Positions 1 to 6,138 of a stretch of 26,610 bases of DNA are shown one piece after another; position 1 is the first letter of the stretch, and every line of letters starts with the position of its first letter. This stretch comes from UMGS172 sp045546915. Its GTDB lineage: Bacteria > Bacillota > Clostridia > Oscillospirales > Acutalibacteraceae. The notes beneath the pieces were generated by a model that was given only the letters and a program-made list of their open reading frames with translations, was not told where the DNA came from and did no database searches. Made by a program: the position numbers and the translations under genes. Location: NCBI GenBank assembly GCA_045546915.1, contig JAZQDU010000001.1, forward strand, positions 1-26,610, given 5' to 3'.

Positions 1-51
1 TACGACAACTACGAAATCCTCCACGACGGAACACAGTGTAAAAAGTCGTAG
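1..51 (+). CDS. 3' end of a polysaccharide deacetylase (partial)
   Basis: Only the last 16 codons are present, reading YDNYEILHDGTQCKKS and ending in TAG at 49-51. The identity comes from the second copy at 2061-2318, which shares 35 of 36 bases over positions 1-36 (2271-2306 there) and carries enough of the NodB-type deacetylase C-terminus to be recognised. Family members remove acetyl groups from peptidoglycan or other polysaccharides. The stop codon lies inside the first bases of the palindromic repeat that starts at 48, and a strong terminator follows at 111-139. The catalytic part is outside the window, so nothing can be said about activity. Confidence 0.6.
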   Translation, partial: YDNYEILHDGTQCKKS

Positions 52-103
52 GGGCAATTCACGAATTGCCCGAAAAAGTGGTTGATTCGTGAATCAACCC
101 TAC
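48..103. repeat. Bipartite palindromic repeat, copy 1
   Basis: GTAGGG at 48-53 and CCCTAC at 98-103 form the ends. Inside are two near-touching hairpins: GGGCAATTC/GAATTGCCC (52-60/63-71) and GGTTGATTC/GAATCAACC (80-88/91-99), each with a 2-nt loop. The same layout with different stem sequences recurs at 2327-2392. It looks like a REP/MITE-type interspersed repeat; no gene lies inside it. Confidence 0.7.
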
Positions 104-110
104 AAAAACG

Positions 111-139
111 AAAGACGGTGCTGAGTAGCACCGTCTTTT
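111..139 (+). terminator. Rho-independent terminator after the deacetylase
   Basis: A perfect 12-bp stem, AAAGACGGTGCT (111-122) with AGCACCGTCTTT (127-138), has a GAGT loop and ends in T's. The A-rich 5' arm also makes it usable in the reverse direction. Confidence 0.85.
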
Positions 140-160
140 GCATTAATAACACACAGAACC

Positions 161-189
161 GTCCCCTGATTGTAAGTCCCCTGATTGTA
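161..189. repeat. Tandem 14-bp repeat GTCCCCTGATTGTA
   Basis: GTCCCCTGATTGTA occurs at 161-174 and again at 176-189, one base apart. The preceding ACAGAACC makes the block resemble the AGAACCGTCCCC-type repeats found scattered in many genomes and often linked to Y1 (IS200/REP-associated) transposases. No transposase is visible here, so that link is inference. Confidence 0.5.
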
Positions 190-229
190 TGTGATTTTCA
201 AGCATTGTCAAGAAAAGTTAATTAGTGGC

Positions 230-258
230 TTGTTACTAATCCAAAAGTGTGATATAAT
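230..258 (+). promoter_or_regulatory. Promoter of the zinc-ribbon/TPR gene
   Basis: -35 TTGTTA (230-235), 17-bp spacer, perfect -10 TATAAT (253-258). The start codon is 33 bases downstream of the -10 box. Confidence 0.7.
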
Positions 259-290
259 CTTTATGATGAAATTTTAGGAGCGAATATTTT

Positions 291-1457
291 ATGGTATGTA
301 AACATTGTGACAAAGAAATAACAAACAATAGTAAATATTGCAATTTTTGTGGAAAGAAAATTCCTGTTATAAAAGAAAAACCGATTAAAAAAGAAAAAAC
401 AATAGAAACGAAAATAGCAACTGAAGTATTAGAAAAAAAGAAAATAAAAATTTTACCTATATTCATTTCGTTTGCCGTAGTTATTATATTAATAACATCG
501 CTTTATTTTTTATTCCCTATTTTAAAATACGAGTCAGCAACAAAAAATTTCAATCAAGGTAGTTATTTAGAAGCTCAAGCAATTTTTTTGGAATTAGAAG
601 ATTTTAAAGATTCAAAACAAAAAGTAATTGAGTGTAAATATAATATAGCATCCGAATATCTTGAAAATAAAAAATATTTGGAATCATTAAATATTTTTGA
701 AGAAATAAAAGATTATTCTGATTCTTCTCAAAGAATAATAGAAACAACATATTTACAAGGAAAGAAATTTTATGATTCAAAACTTTTTTTAAGTGCTATA
801 GATTATTTAAATAGAATTAGCGATTATAAAGATGCTAAAAATATTATCCTTGATTCGAAATACGAATATGCACTTCAAAAATATAAAGAAGGCTCATTAG
901 ATACGGCTAAAGAATATTTTGAACAAATTTCTTCTTATAAAGATGCAAAAACGATTTTGGAAAATATCGGTTTTCTAAAAAAAATACAAGGAACTTACAA
1001 GGTGGAGAGTGATTTTGAAATTATTACAGAAAGTCATATAATAATAATCAATGGAGTAACTTTATATAGTAGTTTTTTCCCAAACACCAACAGGGCTACG
1101 GTTTATGATTTCAACATACACACTTTAGATATAAAGAGCAATGCCTTTTATGCGGGCGGCTCTTATTATGAAATTCGTGGCAATAAAATATATAAACATT
1201 ATCTAACATCGGAGGAAAAAGTAAATCCTAAAGTAGACGAAGTTTATATAAAGCATTCTTCTTCTACTAATATACCAAAAAAGGGATATGCTCCACAAAT
1301 AGGAATGACCGCTTCGGAAGTGGAAAAATCCAATTGGGGAATACCTAATAAAATTAATAAAACTACAACAGCCTATGGAACAGATGAACAATGGGTCTAT
1401 GGCAACGGTAAATACATTTATTTAGAAAATGGAATTGTTACTGCTATACAAGAATAA
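291..1457 (+). CDS. Zinc-ribbon, single-pass membrane protein with TPR-like repeats and BamE-like C-terminal domain
   Basis: 388 aa. The N-terminus is a short zinc ribbon (C3, C6, C17, C20). A lysine-rich linker follows, then one membrane segment at about residues 54-77. Residues about 85-235 are TPR-like helical repeats spaced about 37 residues, with recurring Y-L-x-A/S-x-x-x-F and D-Y-K-D-A/S motifs. The last ~60 residues, with G-M-T-A-S-E-V, W-G-x-P and E-Q-W-V-Y, resemble the SmpA/OmlA (BamE-like) fold. The topology suggests a cytoplasmic zinc ribbon and an extracellular repeat/BamE-like part, so a scaffolding or envelope-sensing role is possible; no enzyme is recognised. RBS AGGAG lies 10 nt before ATG. 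The coding sequence is visibly more AT-rich than pflB and ends at a bidirectional terminator shared with the next, convergent gene. Confidence 0.75.
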   Translation: MVCKHCDKEITNNSKYCNFCGKKIPVIKEKPIKKEKTIETKIATEVLEKKKIKILPIFISFAVVIILITSLYFLFPILKYESATKNFNQGSYLEAQAIFLELEDFKDSKQKVIECKYNIASEYLENKKYLESLNIFEEIKDYSDSSQRIIETTYLQGKKFYDSKLFLSAIDYLNRISDYKDAKNIILDSKYEYALQKYKEGSLDTAKEYFEQISSYKDAKTILENIGFLKKIQGTYKVESDFEIITESHIIIINGVTLYSSFFPNTNRATVYDFNIHTLDIKSNAFYAGGSYYEIRGNKIYKHYLTSEEKVNPKVDEVYIKHSSSTNIPKKGYAPQIGMTASEVEKSNWGIPNKINKTTTAYGTDEQWVYGNGKYIYLENGIVTAIQE

Positions 1458-1464
1458 TATTGCA

Positions 1465-1495
1465 AAAGGGGATTGCATTTTCGGCAATTCCCTTT
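1465..1495. terminator. Bidirectional terminator between convergent genes
   Basis: AAAGGGGATTGC (1465-1476) pairs with GCAATTCCCTTT (1484-1495) over 12 bp including one G-U. It has an A-rich left and T-rich right flank and sits between the two convergent stop codons. Confidence 0.8.
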
Positions 1496-1499
1496 AACT

Positions 1500-1958
1500 T
1501 TATGTAATAAATATATCATTTAAGAAATTGAATTTTTCTTTGTTTTCGTTATAATAGATTTTTGCAACTTTGCAAATTTTAGAGCAAAAATATTTTACTC
1601 CTATGGAAAGTTTAAAATTGTATTCTTTGTCTTTTTTGTAAAGTGTTATTGAAAATAAGTTGTCATTTGTTAAATATAATTGTTTGAATTTTGTTTCCTT
1701 GTTTCCTGAATGTAATATTGAATTTCTTAATTCCCAACAGTTTTCTGCCGTAAATTCTTCTAAATATGATAATTCTTCGGGGTTCTCAAAAATTTTTATT
1801 GCATAATTGTTTATCCATTTTTTATACCTTTCCCCGTTTTGTATGTCACCATACTCTGCTTTACCACATATATCAGGTAAAGTAAGTGTTAGTGCTAATG
1901 CAGAATAATACATTTCCTCATTTAATGCCTTTTCAATCTCCTTCAATATTTTCTTCAT
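1500..1958 (-). CDS. HEPN-like protein
   Basis: 152 aa, starting at the ATG at 1958, with AAAGGA 7 nt upstream. A longer reading from 2030 is unlikely because its first codons overlap the predicted -10 box (2010-2015). The protein is mostly helical. Motifs are a YYSALALTLTLPDICG segment, ERYKKW, and ENCWELRNSILHSGN; the last contains R78-x4-H83, the R-x4-6-H signature of HEPN domains. HEPN proteins include RNases of toxin-antitoxin, abortive-infection and CRISPR systems, but also non-catalytic helical modules. No antitoxin-like partner is visible; the only neighbour in the AT-rich insert is the convergent zinc-ribbon gene. Catalytic activity is inference. Confidence 0.55.
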   Translation of the reverse strand: MKKILKEIEKALNEEMYYSALALTLTLPDICGKAEYGDIQNGERYKKWINNYAIKIFENPEELSYLEEFTAENCWELRNSILHSGNKETKFKQLYLTNDNLFSITLYKKDKEYNFKLSIGVKYFCSKICKVAKIYYNENKEKFNFLNDIFIT

Positions 1959-2009
1959 TTGAACATCCTTTCGTTTTTCTAAAATCGCAACTATATCTGT
2001 TGCAATATT

Positions 2010-2038
2010 ATTATATGCAAAAAGTTCCAAATTGTCAG
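2010..2038 (-). promoter_or_regulatory. Promoter of the HEPN-like gene
   Basis: On the minus strand, CTGACA (2033-2038) and a perfect TATAAT (2010-2015) are separated by 17 bp. This decides the downstream start codon at 1958. Confidence 0.7.
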
Positions 2039-2060
2039 CAACAAAATTAAAAATTTTAAT

Positions 2061-2318
2061 ATTACTTTTGTTTCGTATGTTGATTCTTTGGATTGGAAAG
2101 ACAGTGCCACGGCAGACAACATTGTAACAAGGGTTACCGGCAAGGTCAAAAACGGCTCAATTGTGCTTTTTCACAACGACGCCGACCATACACCCGAAGC
2201 GTTACCCATAATTTTGAAAAAACTATTAGATGACGGCTATACCTTCGTAAAAATTGCAGATTTAATCTACTACGAAAACTACGAAATCCTCCACGACGGA
2301 ACACAGAGTAGGAAATGA
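2061..2318 (+). pseudogene. Truncated polysaccharide deacetylase, C-terminal fragment
   Basis: An open frame reads ITFVSYVDSLDWKDS and then a segment with GSIVLFHNDADHT, ALPIILKKLLDDGY and FVKIADLIY, ending in TGA. These are the late motifs of NodB-type deacetylases (the D-S-L-D-W strand, the L-F-H-N histidine loop, the G-Y-x-F-V strand). The N-terminal part with the TFDDG-like metal and catalytic motifs is missing, and no RBS precedes the fragment. The 3' end matches the gene ending at 51 at 35 of 36 bases. It is therefore a broken duplicate rather than a functional short gene; the TTG at 2088 is an unlikely start. The break lies at about 2040-2070, next to the HEPN promoter. Confidence 0.75.
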
Positions 2319-2326
2319 CAACTATC

Positions 2327-2392
2327 GTAGGGCGGGGGCTTGCTCCCGCCGTTCTTCTATTTTCTATCGGCAAGAGCAAGCCCTTGCCCTAC
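2327..2392. repeat. Bipartite palindromic repeat, copy 2
   Basis: GTAGGG (2327-2332) and CCCTAC (2387-2392) bound two hairpins: GGCGGGGGC/GCTCCCGCC (2331-2339/2342-2350, one G-U) and GGCAAGAGC/GCCCTTGCC (2369-2377/2380-2388, one mismatch). The architecture is that of copy 1 with different stem bases. It sits between the deacetylase fragment and the convergent lipoprotein and may also stop transcripts from either side. Confidence 0.65.
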
Positions 2393-2396
2393 ATAG

Positions 2397-2885
2397 TCAT
2401 TCTACACACTTCTTGCAAGGCGTAAGGCCTGCGTTTATTGCGTCGTTAAAATCCACTATATAACTGTTTTTTCCACCGCAAGTCGGACTGTAATGATACC
2501 TTTTTCCTGTTGGAGTTCGGTAAACTATTTTAACGTCACTCTGCGTTGACAAACTACTATTTGAACTTGTTTGCACGGTTGATTCGCTTGGTATACTGAC
2601 ATCACTTGAAACAGTCGGTTCACTCGATACAGTTGGCTCACTTGATACAGTAGGTTCACTTGTTTCAGTACTGCTTAAACTATTGTTTTCAGACTCATTA
2701 TTAGAATTAACACTTGCGATATTGGATTCGACCGTTTGCGTAATCTTGTCACTAACACTGCTGACCTCAATTCTTGCCGAAGTATCAACACTTGAATTGT
2801 AATTATTCAAATCAATATTGCCACCACACGCAACCAACAGAAATACAAGCACAACGCTAAAAACACAAAATACTGCCTTTTTCAT
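2397..2885 (-). CDS. Serine-rich lipoprotein with C-terminal Cys/His zinc-binding-like domain
   Basis: 162 aa. The signal sequence ends in a lipobox LVAC with the lipidated cysteine at C20, so it should be anchored to the outer face of the membrane. Residues ~25-120 are a low-complexity Ser/Thr/Asn linker containing three exact EPTVSS repeats. The C-terminal ~40 residues have the pattern GKRYHYSPTC ... GLTPCKKC, with H131, C136, C157 and C160 as likely metal ligands. This small module is shared with many secreted Firmicute proteins and nucleases and resembles the Ada-type Cys-rich fold. RBS AAGGGTGG lies before ATG. A weak upstream promoter (TTTACT, 18 bp, TATAAA on the minus strand) is possible. 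Function is unknown. Confidence 0.8.
   Translation of the reverse strand: MKKAVFCVFSVVLVFLLVACGGNIDLNNYNSSVDTSARIEVSSVSDKITQTVESNIASVNSNNESENNSLSSTETSEPTVSSEPTVSSEPTVSSDVSIPSESTVQTSSNSSLSTQSDVKIVYRTPTGKRYHYSPTCGGKNSYIVDFNDAINAGLTPCKKCVE
2605..2658. repeat. Three 18-bp tandem repeats within the lipoprotein
   Basis: Units at 2605-2622, 2623-2640 and 2641-2658 differ by a few bases each and encode EPTVSS three times. A partial fourth unit follows. Such repeats can expand or contract by slippage without changing frame. Confidence 0.8.
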
Positions 2886-2998
2886 TAATAGACCACCCTT
2901 ATTAACCTTAACGTTTATAAAATTAACATATATTTACAGTAAAAACAAGTTCGCTTTTTGTATTTAAAAAAAATTCGTCGAATTTACAAACCTCACAA

Positions 2999-3027
2999 TT
3001 GACAAATAACCAATTTTAATGTATAAT
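2999..3027 (+). promoter_or_regulatory. Promoter of the pfl operon
   Basis: TTGACA (2999-3004), 17-bp spacer, TATAAT (3022-3027): a perfect sigma-70/SigA-type consensus. Predicted transcription start is about 3034, just ahead of the riboswitch. Confidence 0.9.
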
Positions 3028-3036
3028 ACAACCAAA

Positions 3037-3110
3037 GCTTTTACATGACTGACGGGTTCGCGGGTCACCGCGGGGGAGTGTAAAGCATCTACTAAGCCGA
3101 CCGTCTGGGC
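3037..3110 (+). ncRNA. ZTP riboswitch (pfl motif)
   Basis: The leader of pflB contains the hallmarks of the pfl/ZTP RNA. P1 is GCTTTTACA (3037-3045) with TGTAAAGC (3079-3086). After it comes CATGACTGACGGG. A GC hairpin CGCGG-GTCA-CCGCG (3059-3072) follows, then GGGGAG, and the conserved 3' element CCGTCTGGGC (3101-3110). Known ZTP riboswitches bind ZMP/ZTP (AICAR nucleotides), which build up when 10-formyl-tetrahydrofolate is short. They turn on one-carbon genes, and the class was first named after pfl genes. PFL makes formate, so the fit is good. The GGGC end is shared with the terminator stem downstream, which implies transcriptional control. Confidence 0.88.
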
Positions 3111-3164
3111 AAAATCAGTTCATTAAGAGCTGGTTTTGCCCTTTTTGTTTAGGGCAAAACAGCT
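3107..3164 (+). terminator. Riboswitch-controlled terminator with a competing downstream stem
   Basis: Terminator: GGGCAAAATCAG (3107-3118) pairs with CTGGTTTTGCCC (3130-3141) over 12 bp with one U-G, followed by TTTTTGTTT. The left arm begins with the GGGC that closes the ZTP aptamer, so aptamer folding and terminator folding compete. The right arm can instead pair with AGGGCAAAACAGCT (3151-3164) further downstream over 14 bp with a single bulged G. That hairpin lacks a U tract directly after it and so looks like an antiterminator. The RBS follows at 3172-3179. Confidence 0.8.
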
Positions 3165-3185
3165 TCACTTAAAAGGAGGATGTTT

Positions 3186-5417
3186 ATGGAACACGTTAAT
3201 TGGAATGGATTTAAAAACGGTGTTTGGAAAGATGAAATAAACGTAAGAGATTTTATTCAAACAAATTATACAGAGTATAAAGGTGACCGTTCGTTTTTAG
3301 AAGGTCCTACCGAGCGTACTTGTGAACTTATGAAAAAGGTAAAAAACCTGTTTGCTTTAGAGCAACAGTTTGGCGGTGTTTTGGATATCGACACCACCAC
3401 CGTAAGTTCACTCACAAGTTATTCACCGGGTTATATTGATAAAGAAAACGAACTTATTGTTGGACTTCAGACCAACCGTCCTTTAAAGCGCGGTGTTAAC
3501 CCCTTTGGCGGTATGCGAATGGTACGTCAGGCTTGCGAGGCTTACGGATATAAAGTCAGCCGTAAGATAGAGGACGAATTTCAGTATCGCACCACTCACA
3601 ATGACGGTGTTTTCAGAGCATATACCGACGAAATGCGTCTTGCAAGACGAAGCCATATTATTACCGGTCTGCCCGACGCTTACGGACGAGGAAGAATTAT
3701 CGGTGACTACCGTCGTGTTGCGCTTTACGGTGTTGACCGACTGATTGAAGAAAAAATGGGTGATAAAAAGCAGTTGGAATCCGGTTGTTTCGATGCCGAT
3801 ACCATACGTCTTGACGAAGAACTGCACAAACAGATAACATTTTTAGGCTATCTTAAAGAAATGGCAGCAATGTACGGTTTTGATATAAGCAAACCCGCTG
3901 CCAACGCAAAAGAGGCCATTCAATGGACATATTTTGCCTATCTTGCCGCCATAAAAGAGCAAAACGGAGCTGCCATGTCGTTAGGCAGAGTAAGTACATT
4001 TTTTGATATTTACATTGAACGTGATATTGCCGCAGGCATACTTACCGAACAGACCGCACAGGAACTTTTTGACGATTTTGTTATAAAACTTCGCATGGCA
4101 AGGCACCTTAGAACACCCGAATATAACGAACTTTTCGGTGGCGACCCTATGTGGATAACCGAAGCGATTGGCGGTATGGGCCAAGACGGCAGAACGTTGG
4201 TAACAAAAAGTTGTTTTAGAATGCTAAACACATTATACACTTTGGGTTCTTCGCCGGAGCCTAATCTTACCGTTCTTTGGTCGAACGATTTGCCCAAAGG
4301 TTTTAAAGATTTTTGTGCCGAGGTTTCTATTGATACCGATTCGATTCAATACGAAAACGACGACATTATGCGTCCCGACTACGGCGACGATTATGCCATT
4401 GCTTGCTGTGTTTCGGCTATGAAACTTGGCAAACAAATGCAGTTTTTCGGTGCGCGTTGCAACCTTGCAAAACTTTTGCTTGTTGCTATTAACGGCGGTT
4501 ACGACACAACAAGCGGTATTCATATAGGTCCTCAATTGCCGGTATTAAACGATGAATTTTTAGACTATGAAACGGTAAAACAGCGTTATGATATTTACGC
4601 TAAGTGGATAGCAAAACTTTACGTTAATACCATGAACGTAATCCATTATATGCACGATAAGTATGCTTACGAAAAAATTCAAATGGCTCTTCACGATACC
4701 GATGTACACCGCTTTATGGCATTTGGCGTGGCAGGTCTTTCGGTAGTCACCGATTCTTTAAGTGCTATAAAATTTGCCAAAGTCACCCCTATAAAAGACG
4801 AAAACGGCTTTATTGTGGGTTTTGAAAGACAAGGCGATTTCCCTAAATTTGGCAACGACGACGACCGCGTTGACCTCATTGCCAAACAGTTAACGCATGA
4901 ATTTATTACCGAACTTCGCAAAACCAAAACCTACCGCGATGCCGAGCATACTCTTTCGGTACTTACCATTACTTCTAACGTAATGTACGGCAAAAACACC
5001 GGTGCAACCCCCGACGGACGTGAATCAGGTGCTGCGTTTGCACCCGGTGCTAATCCTATGCACAACCGAGAAGAAAACGGTGCTTTGGCATCACTCAACT
5101 CGGTAGCAAAGTTAAGTTATGACGATTGCCGTGACGGTATCTCTAACACCTTCTCGGTAACACCCGACACTTTAGGTCACGATAAACCCGAACGAACGGC
5201 TAATCTTGTTGCCATTCTTGACGGTTATTTCCTCAAAAAAGCGCACCATATTAATGTCAACGTGCTTAACCGCGATACTCTTATTGAGGCTTACAACAAC
5301 CCCGAAGCCTACCCCAACCTTACCATTCGTGTTTCGGGTTATGCAGTAAACTTCCACAAACTTTCCCGTGAGCAACAGCGCGAAGTTATAAGCCGTACTT
5401 TCCACGAGGCTATGTGA
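3186..5417 (+). CDS. pflB: Pyruvate formate-lyase (formate C-acetyltransferase)
   Basis: 743 aa. Converts pyruvate and CoA to acetyl-CoA and formate by glycyl-radical chemistry in the cytoplasm of anaerobes. The adjacent catalytic cysteines are C407-C408 in IACCVSAM, and the radical glycine is G718 in RVSGYAVNF near the C-terminus. Length and spacing match the family (E. coli enzyme: 760 aa, C418/C419, G734). The in-frame ATG at 3180 overlaps the RBS AAAGGAGG, so ATG 3186, 6 nt after it, is the start. It is first in an operon under a ZTP riboswitch, and its stop codon overlaps the start of the activase gene by one base. Confidence 0.97.
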   Translation: MEHVNWNGFKNGVWKDEINVRDFIQTNYTEYKGDRSFLEGPTERTCELMKKVKNLFALEQQFGGVLDIDTTTVSSLTSYSPGYIDKENELIVGLQTNRPLKRGVNPFGGMRMVRQACEAYGYKVSRKIEDEFQYRTTHNDGVFRAYTDEMRLARRSHIITGLPDAYGRGRIIGDYRRVALYGVDRLIEEKMGDKKQLESGCFDADTIRLDEELHKQITFLGYLKEMAAMYGFDISKPAANAKEAIQWTYFAYLAAIKEQNGAAMSLGRVSTFFDIYIERDIAAGILTEQTAQELFDDFVIKLRMARHLRTPEYNELFGGDPMWITEAIGGMGQDGRTLVTKSCFRMLNTLYTLGSSPEPNLTVLWSNDLPKGFKDFCAEVSIDTDSIQYENDDIMRPDYGDDYAIACCVSAMKLGKQMQFFGARCNLAKLLLVAINGGYDTTSGIHIGPQLPVLNDEFLDYETVKQRYDIYAKWIAKLYVNTMNVIHYMHDKYAYEKIQMALHDTDVHRFMAFGVAGLSVVTDSLSAIKFAKVTPIKDENGFIVGFERQGDFPKFGNDDDRVDLIAKQLTHEFITELRKTKTYRDAEHTLSVLTITSNVMYGKNTGATPDGRESGAAFAPGANPMHNREENGALASLNSVAKLSYDDCRDGISNTFSVTPDTLGHDKPERTANLVAILDGYFLKKAHHINVNVLNRDTLIEAYNNPEAYPNLTIRVSGYAVNFHKLSREQQREVISRTFHEAM

Positions 5418-6118
5418 TGGGCAGGATAAATTCTATACAGACGCTCGGTGCCACCGACGGACCGGGCGTCCGTTTTACTGTTTTTGTTCAAGGGTGTCCT
5501 TTAAGATGCGCTTGCTGTCACAATCCTGATACGTGGGATTATAACAACGGTACCGAAGTATCGGCACAAGAACTATGCAATAAAGCCGAACGGTATAAAG
5601 AGTACTTTGGTGATTTGGGCGGCATTACCGTTTCAGGCGGTGAACCGCTTATTCAGGCACCGTTTGTGACCGATATTTTTACCCTGTGCCAAGAAAAAGG
5701 AATCCACACCTGCCTTGACACTTCGGGTTGTATATTAAACGAAGATGTTAAAAAACTTTTAAAAGTTACCGACCTTGTTTTACTTGACATAAAATACACA
5801 GCCGACGAAAAATACAAAAAGTATGTTGGGTGCGAATTTTCCTCTTGTTTGGAGTTTTTAAATTATCTCGAGCAATCGCGAAAACCTTATTATGTCCGTC
5901 AGGTTATAATACCCGGTTTAAACGACAGTGACAAAGATATTGATGAGTTGAAGTCACTGTTAAGTGATAAAAAGCACTTAAAAGGCATTGAACTTTTACC
6001 GTTCAAAAAACTTTGTCAGGTGAAATATGACAATTTAAATTTGGATTTTCCTTTAAAAGATACACCTGAGCCCTCCGCTGAAAAAATGCAAGAGCTAAAG
6101 TCGAGAATAGGTATTTAA
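5417..6118 (+). CDS. pflA: Pyruvate formate-lyase activating enzyme
   Basis: 233 aa radical SAM protein that abstracts a hydrogen from the PFL glycine to create the radical. The 4Fe-4S motif is C27-x3-C31-x2-C34 in GCPLRCACCHNPDTW. The SAM-binding GGE-like motif is seen in VSGGEPL, followed by DTSG and DIKY as in known activases. ATG 5417 overlaps the pflB stop as TGATG, which suggests translational coupling; a GTG three bases upstream is an alternative. GAGG at 5406-5409 serves as RBS. Adjacency to pflB fixes the partner. Confidence 0.95.
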   Translation: MGRINSIQTLGATDGPGVRFTVFVQGCPLRCACCHNPDTWDYNNGTEVSAQELCNKAERYKEYFGDLGGITVSGGEPLIQAPFVTDIFTLCQEKGIHTCLDTSGCILNEDVKKLLKVTDLVLLDIKYTADEKYKKYVGCEFSSCLEFLNYLEQSRKPYYVRQVIIPGLNDSDKDIDELKSLLSDKKHLKGIELLPFKKLCQVKYDNLNLDFPLKDTPEPSAEKMQELKSRIGI

Positions 6119-6138
6119 CAATTTTTGAAAGGAACCTA

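Noticed and set aside
161..189. CRISPR-like repeats
   Set aside because: Only two short units one base apart with no spacer; no CRISPR array or cas gene in the window.
1959..2030. Longer N-terminus of the HEPN-like protein
   Set aside because: It overlaps the predicted -10 box at 2010-2015, and the good RBS belongs to ATG 1958.
2088..2318. Short intact gene starting at TTG 2088
   Set aside because: The same frame is open and homologous upstream to about 2067, there is no RBS, and it lacks the catalytic half; it is a gene fragment.
3483..3827. Minus-strand open frames inside pflB
   Set aside because: Shadows of the strongly coding pflB frame.
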